Source: Isoetes taiwanensis
Taxonomy: Eukaryota; Streptophyta; Lycopodiopsida; Isoetales; Isoetaceae
Reading direction: 5' to 3'
DNA length: 64,000 nucleotides
Assembly (NCBI GenBank): GCA_021234155.1
Contig: JAJEKV010000002.1
Span: 31,009,234-31,073,233, forward strand
Position numbers and translations under genes: made by a program. Shown in pieces: positions 9,187-19,798 of this stretch. How positions within the stretch are numbered: the stretch's first letter is position 1; each line of letters begins with the position of its first letter. The notes beneath the pieces are model-generated. The model was not told the DNA's origin. It saw nothing but the letters and a program-made list of their open reading frames with translations, and ran no database searches.

Positions 9187-11865
9187 AGTATCAAGTAAAG
9201 AATATGGATGTTTACATGGAACCTCTTGTTGAGGAGCTAGAGATATTGTGGAAAGGCATAAAAATGTACGACATTGTGAAGGCACCCCATGTTTTTACAT
9301 TTCATGGGATCTTATGTTTCACGATCCATGATTATCCTGGGTTTAGTGTAGCCTCAGGTACTTTGATCAATTTTAGTATTTCTTTTTTGTGTAATGATGT
9401 ATTAATACTTATTTACTGGTCATATAGGTTTGCAAACTAAAGGTGCTAGTGGTTGTCCATCATGTGGTGATAAAGTTCCCTCGTATAGCTCAAAACATCT
9501 ATCAAAAATGGTTTATAAGGGGCATAAAAAGTATTTGCCACATGGTCATTCTCTTCGTGGTAATGACGTAACAAACCAACCAAGGGTACTAACTCCTCAA
9601 GATTGGTTGGAAAAGTGGAACAATAATACCTCCAACTCTCCTCCACCAGGAATGAAGAGATTGTCAATATTCTATCGACTAGACTATTGGTGTGACCTAA
9701 AGATTGTACATTTGTTGGATCCAATGCACATTTTCAAGAATGTTGCACATTCTTTGTGGAGGCACTTGACGAGAGAGTGCGAGACACTAAATGCAAGGTA
9801 TGATCTCAAGGAACAACAAATAATGTTCGAGTTATGGCCCATCGAAAAAGATGGCAAAACACCTCTTATTCGACAAGCCCCATGGGTTTTGAAAAAACAA
9901 GAACTTATGCAAGTGAAAAATGTTATAAAAAAAATGCGCACGCCTACGGGTTATGGCGGCGTCTCTAAAAAGGGCTTTTACAAAGGAGGATAAAATTACT
10001 TTGGATTGAAGACACACGATTGGCACAAATTTTTACGTGTTATTGTTAGATCTTATTATACTATGCATTTGGTTTTTATGCATGCAAACTAATGTCCCAT
10101 TTGTGTGGGTGCGATCTTCTTCCTTGTGCTATCGAAAACTGCCTTTTACACCATCCGTGACGTACAATCATTTATAGACTTGGCAAATTCTCTAGATGGG
10201 TTGCATCAAAGGAAATTAACGTTGAAGACATTCCCCGCAATGGAAATTGAAATTGTAGAGACTTTGTGTATGCTTGAGATGATTTTCCCCCACCAGCTTC
10301 TTTGACCTACAAGTAAGTACAAGATACTTATAGATTATGACTTTGAAATATGGGAAGATTAATGTTTATATGTTAGGTGCATCTACTACTACATTTACCA
10401 CGAGAAATTATGCTCGTTGGTCCAGCTCCATCTAGGTGGATGTTCTTTTTGAGCGATATATGAAAGTTTTGAAAGGATTTGTGCGCCAAATGGCAAAGCC
10501 TGAAGGTTGTATTGCTGAGGGACATTTGGTACAAGAGACATTATTTTTTCTTACTGAAGCTACGACCTCAGTACATCCTAATGCACCTAGAATATGGAAA
10601 AAGATATCAAGAAGAGCTAGAAGGTGAAGTGTTACAAGGATTGGGTAAGGAAGGTCGAAAGCTAAGTGATGAAGAATTTTTTGCCATCAATAAGTTTGTC
10701 ATTAACAATACTGAAAGCCTTGGACGATGGCATGAATTATATGAGAAGGCACGTGATGAAATAAAAAGGCTAGAGAAGCATATGCACGAGAAAAACAGAG
10801 TATCTCAAGAGGGAGATTAAGATATCCGGATCATCTAGAGGATTTACCTTCATCAATGCCAAATTGGTGGTTGGTCCAGAGATGGACAAAGCAAAGGAGA
10901 AAGGCGAAGATATCTATTGATGACTTCAACATTGCTTTAGGTTGTGAGAGGAAGGTAATGTTCCTATTAAAGGAATTTCAGTCCTATTTATATTTTAGAG
11001 ATATCAATCTAATATATATGTTGTTGTAAGCCACGAGCAATGTTTTCCAATTTGTGTTTTATTTCCAAATTATGACTAATGTTTCTTATTCTCACTTGTA
11101 GATAAGATATCATTCTTCAATGTGGGCATATGGACAACACTTTCGTATTGAGGAAGTTGATAAAGGTCGTGTCACTTTTGACTCTGGAATAATTGCTTCT
11201 TTTCTTCAAAGGAGTCAATGTAGTGCGGGGGACATAAATCCTATTGATGGCAATGTGGATTATATTGGAGTTATTACCAAAATCATGGACTTGAACTTTC
11301 GCTCATTCCATGTGAACGCTAAAAAGCCAAATGGTTCAAAACACAGACCCAAGGAAGAAATCAAACCATTCGAGCACACCCTTCTGGATTCTATGAGGTA
11401 GACACTTCACACGTCTTAAGAGATCTAGACGAGCCTTTTGTATTTCCTAGTCAGGTGAAGCAAGTTTTTTTCCATGATAATCCTATGGATAAGAAATGGC
11501 GAATAGTGGTTCATTCACAACCAACTTCTCGAAGAGTTATTGCCATGCCTATCCTCAATGATCCTAATTGTGACACCCAAGGATCCTCATCTGATATTCC
11601 ACTTCCTTGTGAGTTGGAGTTGGTTGACCCAGTTGAAGAAACCATTGACCACGAGCATGATTCACAATTAGAGGACCATCAAGGCCTTCAGTTAAGGTCT
11701 CCAATGCATAGCCCAGAACATTGTATACTTGATGACTACTTTGATGAGGAGAACGACACAGAAAATGGGACACAGAGACATGTATCGCGGCTCCTTTTGC
11801 AATTGGATGATGATGAAATAGAAGAAGTTGAGCAGGATTTGCTATATGACATTACTAAAGACTAG
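9187..11865 (+). pseudogene. TNP2-like transposase, C-terminal part with DUF4218 and DUF4216 regions
   Basis: The protein resumes with KYQVKNMDVYMEPLVEELE and TFHGILCFTIHDYPG, then after a short intron GLQTKGASGCPSCGDKVPSY, YKGHKKYLPHGHSLR, and DLKIVHLLDPMHIFKNV. The TNP2 motif LKTHDWHKFLR follows near 10005. The DUF4218 part is split over frames: MEIEIVETLCMLEMIFP, VHLLLHLPREIML-like residues, then RWMFFLERYMKVLKGFVRQM near 10440. A further exon ends at about 10954 (LEDLPSSMPNWWLVQRW), and an intron leads to MWAYGQHFRIEEVDKGRVTF (DUF4216), broken by a stop near 11400 before DEPFVFPSQVKQVFFHDNP. An acidic C-terminal tail ends at 11865. The order matches intact CACTA transposases, but several frameshifts and stops make it inactive. 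Confidence 0.88.
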
Positions 11866-12182
11866 TTCAATGATTTTTTTTAAGTATATGTCATTGTCGT
11901 TGAGGAATATTGTGTTCAGATCCTCTTGATAAAATTGCTAATATTATGTATTGGTGAACTTTTAAATCATATGAGACAAGTATGATAATGCACACTTTAT
12001 TGTATATTCGTAGCCTTGGCAATCTTATTCTAGCCACATAGGTATGTATGAAATGAGGACTTTTGAGCAAGTGAAAAATCTAGAGAATAAGTAGTTATAT
12101 TAAGAGTGTATAGACAAATGGTTATTTGAATAGATGGCAAGTGTCTCTTTTGGTATCTTTGCATATGGGATTATTCAAAAGG

Positions 12183-13002
12183 CTTAAAACGAATAGTAAA
12201 GTGCATGACTATAAGTAGAGTGCATACTATATGAGTCAATGGTATAAAGTTAGACATAGAGTCAAAAATAGCATCAACTCTAGACGTAATGTACAAACAT
12301 GAGTTAGATCACATCTTAGCATGAGTAGTAGAGTTCGTACTACTAAATGAGTCAATAGTAGCATCAGACATAGGGTTAGAAATAGAGTCAATAGTAGCAT
12401 CTAATATAGAGTCACCGGTCGAAATCGAATTGGAACTAATGATAGTGTCGCACATAGCGTCGGCAGCATCGGACATAGGGTTAGAAATAGAGTCAATAGT
12501 AGCATCTAATATAGAGTCACCGGGTAGAGTCGAATTGGAACTAATGATAGTGTCGGACATAGCGTCGGCGTAGATGTCAACATAAAGTCGTATAGCGTCA
12601 ATTGTAAGGTCGAACTAGAGTCAGATGACGTGTATGCTTGAACCTAATGCCAACATCTTTGACTCATAGTGCATCAGCTGTTACGTCAGTTATAACGTCA
12701 GTTATAGCATTAGGTTGGTTAAAATGATATAGCATCAGCTTTAGAGTCAGACATAGCGTCAAAATTAGAGTCAGATGACATGTATGCCTGAATCTAATGT
12801 TAACACCTCTGACTCATATTGCATCACCTTCTACATCAGCTATAACGTCAGCTATAGCATTAGTTTGGTTAAAATGATATAGCGTCATCCATAGAGTCAG
12901 ATATAGCGTCAGAATTAGCAACAAAGAAATATCTAACTATAAGTGTTGCTAATAACTACAGAACAATGTTTTCACCTCAAAAAACACCAAAAATATCCTT
13001 CT
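12183..13002. repeat. Right subterminal repeats of the CACTA element
   Basis: Short units such as TAGAGTCAG, TAGCGTCAG and TAGCATC recur dozens of times. Two higher-order tandem pairs are visible: about 106 bp at 12361-12466 and 12467-12575, and about 150 bp at about 12605-12760 and 12765-12920. In CACTA elements such repeats bind the element's DNA-binding protein and control excision, so these are the likely sites for a TNPA-like function. Confidence 0.8.
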
Positions 13003-13043
13003 GACGCTAAAACTGACTCTAATACCCCCTTCCTCTTGTAGTG
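13003..13043. repeat. CACTA terminal inverted repeat, right end
   Basis: Read on the minus strand the segment starts CACTACAAGAGGAAGGGGG and continues into TATTAGAGTCAG, fitting the canonical CACTACAAGA terminus. A nearly identical terminus ends at 30789, which shows a second member of the same family in this window. Confidence 0.85.
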
Positions 13044-13500
13044 TTTGCTTGGTAGATTGCTTCTCAATGCGTGTCAATATGCCCAATGCACCATAGAGAA
13101 GCAATCTACTAAGCAAATGGCGCCATGGCATGTGCAGTGTACCAAACATATTGGTGTTCTCCATGGGTGCCAATATAACCATTTCATCTGCACATGGCGC
13201 CATGGCGCCATTTGCTTGGTAGATTGCTTCTTAATGGGTTTTGTGTTCACCATGGGTGTAAATACACCCAGTGCACATGCAAATGGCGCCATGGCGCCAT
13301 TTGCTTGGTAGATTGCTTATCCATGGGTGTCAATACGACCAATGCACCATGGAGAAGCAATCTACCAAACAAATAGATTGCTTCTTATTGGGTTTTGCGT
13401 TCTCTATTCATATCAATACAGCTAATGCATATGCAAATGCTTCCATGGGTGTCAATACACTCAATTCATATGCAAATGGCGCCATGGCGCCGTTTGCCTG
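13044..13500. repeat. Array of inverted repeats built on GGCGCCATGGCGCC
   Basis: The phrase GCTTGGTAGATTGCTTCT occurs forward at about 13047, 13213 and 13302 and in reverse orientation at about 13094 and 13352. Between copies lie near-perfect palindromes such as ATGGCGCCATGGCGCCAT (about 13196 and 13286), and the phrase CCATGGGTGTCAATA recurs. Transcripts in either direction would fold into long hairpins. No protein is recognisable. Confidence 0.7.
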
Positions 13501-14430
13501 CTTGTTTGTCTGGTTTGCCTGTTTGTTCATCTGGTGTGCCGTTACTGACCCTTCCTCCAGCCCACCCAGATTTGAACATAAAATTCAAAAATCCCGCCCG
13601 TAAATTGAAATTTGAACTTGCCAACTGTGCAAATTTGAATCACCCGCTTTAAATTTAAATATTGCCGCTTAATTTTCAAAACTCTTATTTTAAAATATTA
13701 CTTGGCATTTAAAGCTCCGTCTCTGTCGTCGATCGCCCTCTTAAGGTGACCATGGTACGACGCAGACGTTTTTGCGCACGGTTCAGGCGCTTTCGAATCC
13801 GCCTGCTTATTTCAGCTGCCGTTCGCATAAGGCGCGCGACTTTTCTCAGGCGCCTAGGCAGAAACTTTGCAAGGCGCATGCATGCTGTCAGGCGCTTTCT
13901 TCTTGGCACTCACAGAAATTCCTGGTGAACCTTCTTGCAGCTATAGGCGATTTCAGTTCTCAGCGACTCCTAGTTATTCAAGGCGCAGTGTGAATTCATA
14001 TCTGCTGAGATCAGCTTGTTTCTCTAGTTCCATCTATCGCCCAAAGACAAAGATACCACTATGGATCTATCTAATATCAAGTAAGTCCACTAATTCTGGT
14101 AGGAATTGTGTTTTATTGCTGCCATGTATATACCGTGTTCTCCAATTGCTAAAATCCATACTGCTTGACACAGTAAGAGCCTTGGTTTCATTTACAAAAT
14201 TGGCATGGGGTGCCCGTGTTATGCATGCCTGCTCTTATTGACCCATATACAGCAATGGGAGCAAGAATGCATAACATAGGCACCTCGTGTAGATTTTGTG
14301 ATGGAGTTAAGGTGTAGAGTGTTGGTAATCACTAAATATAATCATTACAGGTCTTTCTCTCTAATTGAATTTTATACCAGCTGGGCATTTCAGTCCATCT
14401 TTGCAAAGTTCAAAGTGAATGATCTAAATT
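13501..14430. other. Intergenic sequence with recurring CAGGCGC motifs
   Basis: Between about 13765 and 13910 the motif (C)AGGCGC recurs about five times, so overlapping frames on both strands look artificially Arg-rich. I see no gene here. Confidence 0.45.
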
Positions 14431-14680
14431 TGGAGCCAAATGGCGCCATTTGGTCAAAATGGCAAACACTTGGAACAAATGCATGGTGGCATTTGTTCCA
14501 AATTTACACCAAAAATGGTGTATTGGACCAAATGGCGCCATTTGGACACCATTTTTGGTGTAAATTTCGAACAAATGGCGCCATTTGTTCCAAGCGTTTG
14601 CCATTTCGACCAAATGGCCATTTGGCTCCAAATTTACACTAAAATTTATTTTTTTTGTACTAAATGGCGCCATTTTTGCT
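14431..14680. repeat. Nested palindrome array with AAATGGCGCCATTT cores
   Basis: The exact 14-base palindrome AAATGGCGCCATTT occurs at 14438, 14530, 14573 and 14662. Around the second copy, 22-base arms (14500-14521 and 14546-14567) are exact inverted copies, and phrases ACTTGGAACAAATG and CATTTGTTCCAAG extend the symmetry outwards. The same core links it to the 13044-13500 array. Confidence 0.75.
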
Positions 14681-14939
14681 TGTTTATTGCTTGTTTTTCG
14701 TCTAATTCATATGTTCTAAAAAGTGTCACCTTGCTTGATTGAAACAGATTCAATTTTCCCCTGTACAACCTATTCGTCAAAAGGACCATTGTTGCCCTAA
14801 AGGGGCCATATTTTGAACAGAACCACTCTTCATGGCAAGGAAATAGATCCTTTAAATGTAGCAATTGAGGTCACGGAGTCCGTGATCCCATCGACGAGCT
14901 TCCAAATCCCCGCGAAGGGCGATAACATTGGTGAAGCAA

Positions 14940-15179
14940 GAGGGGCACATTCATTCAAGGCCTCTCAAGTGATGTAATATATGTTGAGTGCCCCTCAAGT
15001 GAAGATACGTCTTCAACATCCCTCAATTTGCCCTCTTCAGAAGAGGATTCATCTAGTAGTCCACCATCCGCCAAGAGTTCGGGACATCGGTTTCATCGCT
15101 TCACCGTGGTGAACCAAGGAACACAAAGAACAAATGAAGAAGACGAGATAGTAGAGGAGATTGAGGTCATGAGAATTTA
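14940..15179 (+). other. Exon-like open frame, Ser/Glu-rich, unrecognised
   Basis: One frame without an ATG stays open from about 14939 to the stop at 15177-15179. It reads KRGTFIQGLSSDVIYVECPS, a Ser-rich stretch (SSEEDSSSSPPSAKSS), then HRFTVVNQGTQR and an acidic end. Composition and length suggest a genuine exon or an exon of a decayed gene. I cannot name the family. It may belong with the next frame. Confidence 0.35.
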
Positions 15180-15180
15180 G

Positions 15181-15744
15181 GTGCGTGTCTTGGTCTCGTG
15201 TTGTTTAAGCCCGAAGATGAGACAATCTACTACTCCGCAATCAGATCTACTTGGTTTGCCATGCTACATTCTTCTCTCTTGCATTGCATCTAAATATTCG
15301 GCGGCAAATATAGTCTTTAGTGATCCTCAGGATGCTATAGACGATGAATTCTTAGGTGTATCAAAGGTCGGACTTTCAGTGGGTAACATAATAGATCCAA
15401 CGAGGAACCAAAATATGAGGTCATGTCATGCTTGTGCTGAGAGGCCTCCAGCTAACAGTCTAATATCTTGGGAGACCCGTGATGTTTTGCTTCGTGATGG
15501 TAGGACAGTTTCACAACATTTACAAGCTCGAGCTGCTCTCGAACAGGATGACTTAGAAGTTGAGTGCTTGGAAGCTGATGTTGAGAAGCAATTCAAGAGG
15601 AAAAGGAAATATACATATGTGAAGAGGGTCAGGAGGGAACCAAAGGGGGATAGCAAGGAGGAGAGGATGTGTGCTTCCAATTCAATCAAGAGTGCTCTAA
15701 AATCAACATGCTGCAAGGATAAATGTGTCAAAAACCGAAAATGA
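15181..15744 (+). CDS. Unrecognised 187-codon open frame
   Basis: The frame begins directly after the exon-like stretch ending at 15179 and shares its compositional style. It contains a possible metal-binding pair (SCHACAERPPANS), an acidic helix (QARAALEQDDLEVECLEADV), and then a strongly basic segment (KQFKRKRKYTYVKRVRREPK) ending Cys-rich (CCKDKCVKNRK). The basic part could be a nuclear localisation or nucleic-acid contact, but that is only inferred. It may be part of a transposon gene. Coding status is uncertain. Confidence 0.35.
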   Translation: MRVLVSCCLSPKMRQSTTPQSDLLGLPCYILLSCIASKYSAANIVFSDPQDAIDDEFLGVSKVGLSVGNIIDPTRNQNMRSCHACAERPPANSLISWETRDVLLRDGRTVSQHLQARAALEQDDLEVECLEADVEKQFKRKRKYTYVKRVRREPKGDSKEERMCASNSIKSALKSTCCKDKCVKNRK

Positions 15745-17296
15745 GAGCAAGTATATACCTTAAGAAAAGAATTTTATTCTCAATCAAGCAAAGGTAAGGA
15801 TTACGATTGTTTTTATGTGTTGAGTGTAACTTATACGTGGGAGCCTGAGGCTTAAAGTAGTGGTCTCCGAGTGGAGTGTCACACCCGCATGGCGCGTGGA
15901 ATAAAATAACGGCTAAGGTTAGCCAAATGGCTATTTTGTAGCAGTTTTGCCAAGAAAAATGGCTAAAGTAAATGGAAAAATGCCCAAAACAAAAGAAAAT
16001 TTTAGCCCAATTTTTTTTCACCAAGTGAGTCTTTAGGTTGAATAGCCAAACCTTTACCTCCAGACATATCCATCAGAACATTGATTAGCTAAACCTAAGG
16101 TAGAGTGGTCTTGGAAAAATGGATGGATTAGCCTGAAATTCAACACCAGCGTATGTACTAACTTTAAGAAATTTCAAATAGGGTTTATATTTTTCTTTTC
16201 TTTTTTTCCTTTTTCTTTCTTGTTCCAATTACAAAGTTGAAGCATTAGAGGAAAAGGAACAATGTAGTCCCTTTTTTTTTTAGGTTTTTGAACATGTTCA
16301 TGTATGTTTGTATCTTGATTTATGTATCACTGTGAACTCGTAGTGACTCATATCTTGATTTATCTAGAGGATGGGCTTAATTTATGGGCGATGGACGACG
16401 ATAGGCGACGATGGGCGATGGACAGGTCAGACGTTAGGTGCGGGTTGATGAGCACTGAACAACGGAGGAATGGCCAAAGATATAGCCACCAATGTTATCG
16501 GTATCTGGGATTTTGCTTCATGACTGATAAACCGAGGTATATTTGGAAGTATTCATATGAAAGAAGACTTAGAAACTGTCCCGGAAACTAGAAATTAAGA
16601 TCTTCCTTAAACTCGGACTTAGAAGTGAATCAGTAGTATTACATAATGTTATTAATCATTGATACCTTGCTTAATCCCGGGTTCAGAAATAGTATGGTAG
16701 TATGTAATGGTACAGAATTCCGGAGATGGGTTGGGAACTCATACAAGGCGGGAGAGCCATCACGCCACGACCTCAGCTATGTACAGTACAATGGTAACCT
16801 GATAGTTTAAAATAATAGCCCCTTAACTATAAAACAGCTAATTATAGGCAATGGGTAACATTATTTAGCATTCTGGAGCGCTGACGTATATAGGTATATA
16901 TCACATATAGAAACAAATAAATAAATAAATAATAAAATAATAGGAATATCTGTCACGGCAGGGAACACATAAAGTTGGTATTCGATTGAGGACGTGGCGG
17001 CAAATAGGTAAATAGGTAATTAAATAAATAATTAATCAATTAATAAATGTAGGATGACAGGCACAGAATGATGATTATACGGAAGATAAAGTGGAGTACG
17101 AATGTCAGAAGACGGCAAGGAGGCTTATTGATCACGCATACGAAAATCGTAAAAAGGAAATAGGACAGGATAAAGACAAGACATGCAATTAATGTTGCCG
17201 GATATCATAAAGAGGCGGGGGGATGTGAAATCAAAAACCCTAAAAGTAGCAGATATAACAGGAATAAGAAGGGGATACGCTGTTATTTAGCTCAGG
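15745..17296. other. Intergenic sequence
   Basis: No recognisable gene. It holds T-rich runs (about 16195-16230), AAATA-rich repeats (about 16915-16940 and 17010-17045) and otherwise unique-looking sequence. Confidence 0.45.
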
Positions 17297-17399
17297 ATGA
17301 AATCAAGCAGCGCCAACAGCAACCAGTCGATCAATTCCGCTTTAGTTTCGTTTTTCAATCCGACAGGCAGAAACAGATGTATAAGGGTAAGGGATTGTT

Positions 17400-17924
17400 A
17401 TGCATCAGGATGGCGACGAAAAGGCGGGCCGGAAGCGCCCGAGATCAAGGGTTCCAGGAAACCTCACGGTTCCTTACAATCCAGATCTAGAAAAAATTAA
17501 TCCATGGTGCATTTGCAAGAAAGATTGTTACTGCCTTGAACAGGGATTAGCGGCATGCATCAACTGCGGGAGGGTTCATTGTTTATACTGTGATAGGATT
17601 CATCACGCCCAATCCATGAAAGATGCCGGGTATGGTCTCCGTCTGCTTGAGGCGCTAGGAGTATTATCTGATAAAAACGACACAGTTCGGGAAGAGGATA
17701 AAGACAGGGTTTTATTGTGTTTTAACGGGCTGCAGATAATTTCGTCCATGCAGAAATCAAAGCAGTACCAGCATGAGCTTCAGATATGCGATCTCGGAAA
17801 GGTATGTATTCTATGCTGCGAGAAGAACCCGTTTGATTTCTTATGCAGAGGGTATATGACCCGAAATATAGAGAAGCGGAAGCAAGTGGGAGAGATATCG
17901 ACAGGGAAGAAAGTTAAAAATTGA
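17400..17924 (+). CDS. Unrecognised Cys-rich open frame, possible zinc-binding protein
   Basis: The 174-codon frame starts with a basic stretch (KAGRKRPRSRVPG). It then shows a dense Cys/His block, WCICKKDCYCLEQGL followed by ACINCGRVHCLYCDRIHH, whose spacing (CxC, CxC, CxxC, CxxC, HH) suggests two or more zinc sites. A helical middle and a second Cys group (CDLGKVCILCCEKNPFDFLC) follow, then a basic tail. I do not recognise the family. It lies about 2.7 kb upstream of an L1-like ORF1 on the same strand, and no poly(A) or target duplication ties it to that element. Conserved Cys pairs make chance unlikely, but whether it is expressed is unknown. Confidence 0.45.
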   Translation: MHQDGDEKAGRKRPRSRVPGNLTVPYNPDLEKINPWCICKKDCYCLEQGLAACINCGRVHCLYCDRIHHAQSMKDAGYGLRLLEALGVLSDKNDTVREEDKDRVLLCFNGLQIISSMQKSKQYQHELQICDLGKVCILCCEKNPFDFLCRGYMTRNIEKRKQVGEISTGKKVKN

Positions 17925-19158
17925 GTTTTCAAAGACAGGAAGACCTTATCTGCAAGAGAGTATGCTGGGGGGATGATAGATTAGGATAAAAATATTTTCT
18001 CTAAATCTTTGCTACAGCTCCTTTGTGATAGCTCCCTCATCTGCATTACACCACTTATATTTTGTTCTCTGTTTAATGTTTAATTTCTCAGGTAGTCTAA
18101 ATGAATCAGAATTAGTCATTTTTGTAATCAAGAATAGCTTTGCATATCAACTGCGGTTGAATCTGCCAAAGGCACATGTATCTGGAAAAACAATCTCTAT
18201 GAATATATGGAAGGACTTTCGGCGTGTATACGTAAAACAGATTCTCTATATAATTTAGAAGACGAAAACACCAACATAGTGCTATGGAATAGATGGTGCT
18301 ACGAATTGCTTTCATTCTGATCCCGTCTTGCCTGCAGTTTATGACATAACACCAATCCGACCACCTAGCTCGGTAACTTGTTAACACCCTCACATCTTCT
18401 GTTATGATTTTGCAAAGACTATCACTATCCCTAGCTATAGGAATAGTTATCTTTCTCCATGTATTACCCTCTCCACGATTGTATTTTTCGTAAATTGTAT
18501 AAACTAGGCGACTAACAATTGTTACAAACTAACAAATGGTAAATTCTCATCGTACATGGTTAGTTACACAGTACACAGTATCAGTATCCACCCAAATACA
18601 AGGGAAGATGACAGCAGACACGACAGTAAAGGTATTAGTTAACAGATAGAAACCAAAGGGCACATGAACAGATACACAAGAATAAGGAAGAGTTATTGTA
18701 CACATAACCAGGAGGAAGTAGAGAACGCAGATATTGAAAACAACAGGCTTAGTAGTGGTAAAAAGGATACATAAACAGGTGGAAATAGGGGGATAGCGAA
18801 AAGCATGTATTGAGGATAGCAGTATTAGTGGTAAAAGATAAATAAACAGGTGGAAACCGCAGGATACCAACACAGTGAAAGGCAGAACGAAAGGACAAAA
18901 TGCGGTAGACGCAGCGAAACAAAAACAAAGGGACGGACGTACGCTGTAACACGGTGGGAATCAACGTTAAGCAAAAAGGTGGCGAAGGTGGTGGACTCGG
19001 GATGAACACACAAATGAAGGGAGACAGGTAAACAGATAGACGCCAGAAACGAGGACGAAGTCGACCAAATACCTGACGTAAATGTAGATGGAAATTAACC
19101 GCATACGTGGAAAAAACAAACAGGTGAAGGCAACGGGGGAAAAGTAAATCATAGGAGC
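17925..19158. other. Sequence upstream of the LINE monomers
   Basis: No gene recognised. From about 18540 the + strand becomes purine-rich with loose repeats of AAACAGGTGGAAA-like phrases (about 18773 and 18843), perhaps an older part of the LINE 5' region. Confidence 0.4.
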
Positions 19159-19600
19159 AAGGGTGGACAGCATAAGTGCGGAACAGAGAGTCTCAAACTC
19201 CGCCGCACGCCAGTATAGCGAGGGCTAGACCCTCCAACTGGTAAACTGAACCACTCCAAATCTAGAAAAGGTAACTATACAAGGTCGCAAGACCATAAGA
19301 GTAAAAGGTGGACAGAATAAGATACGGGACAGAGAGGCCCAGCCTCCGCCGTACACCAGGATAGCGAGGGCTAGACCCACCAACTGGTAAATCTGGACCA
19401 CTATAAACTCAAAAATATCGCAAAAATGCACAAAGTGCGAAATGCGAATACACAAGAGTAAAAAGTGGACGAGATAAGTTACGGATCTGGAGAGGTCCAG
19501 CCTCCGTGACACCAGATAGCGAGGGCTAGACCCACCAACCGTATCCGTATTCACTATAAACTCAAATTCATACAAGTACAGTGTACGACCCCAGGCTAGG
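19159..19600 (+). repeat. Three tandem ~150-bp monomers in the LINE 5' region
   Basis: The phrase AGCGAGGGCTAGACCC(T/A)CCAAC occurs at about 19217, 19363 and 19517. Each copy is preceded by GTGGAC...AGATA and a GAGAGG..CAGCCTCCG-like phrase, giving units of about 146 and 154 bp. They lie 5' of ORF1 on the same strand, in the position of promoter monomers known from some mammalian L1 families. A promoter role is inferred. Confidence 0.7.
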
Positions 19601-19798
19601 TCGCGGACTCATCGAAAATGGAGAAGTGTATAAATAAACACAGGAAGACGAGCACCATAAAAGAAGGAGATCATCGCCAGCCAATCATTAGAGAATATGG
19701 GATACCGAGAGACCGGGACGAGCAAATAATAAATAGTGGAGACGAATAATTAATTAATTGGCGATTCAATATTCAAAATTTCAAAACCGTGATTAACG

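Larger units (their letters stand above)
3600..13043 (+). mobile_element. CACTA (En/Spm-type) DNA transposon, degenerate
   Basis: The right end is well supported. The last bases, read on the minus strand, are CACTACAAGAGGAAGGGG, the canonical start of CACTA terminal inverted repeats, and ~860 bp of subterminal repeats precede it. Inside, on the + strand, come a SET-like gene, a TNP2-type transposase and the DUF4218 and DUF4216 regions that normally follow it. The left end is uncertain. GCGTCA/TGACGC motifs, like those of the right subterminal region, appear from about 3620, and a poor match to the terminus (CACTCTAAACGAAGG) sits at 3531. I saw no 3-bp target duplication. The transposase is broken, so the copy is not autonomous. 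The start coordinate is approximate. Confidence 0.85.

Noticed and set aside
12309-12560. Repetitive 83-codon minus frame
   Set aside because: It is the translated 106-bp subterminal tandem repeat, not a gene.
13709-13928. Arg-rich open frames on both strands
   Set aside because: They arise from the recurring CAGGCGC motif read in different frames and show no domain.
18547-19575. Minus-strand frames rich in F, L, Y and S as membrane proteins
   Set aside because: They are the reverse of purine-rich LINE 5' sequence and contain the tandem monomers.
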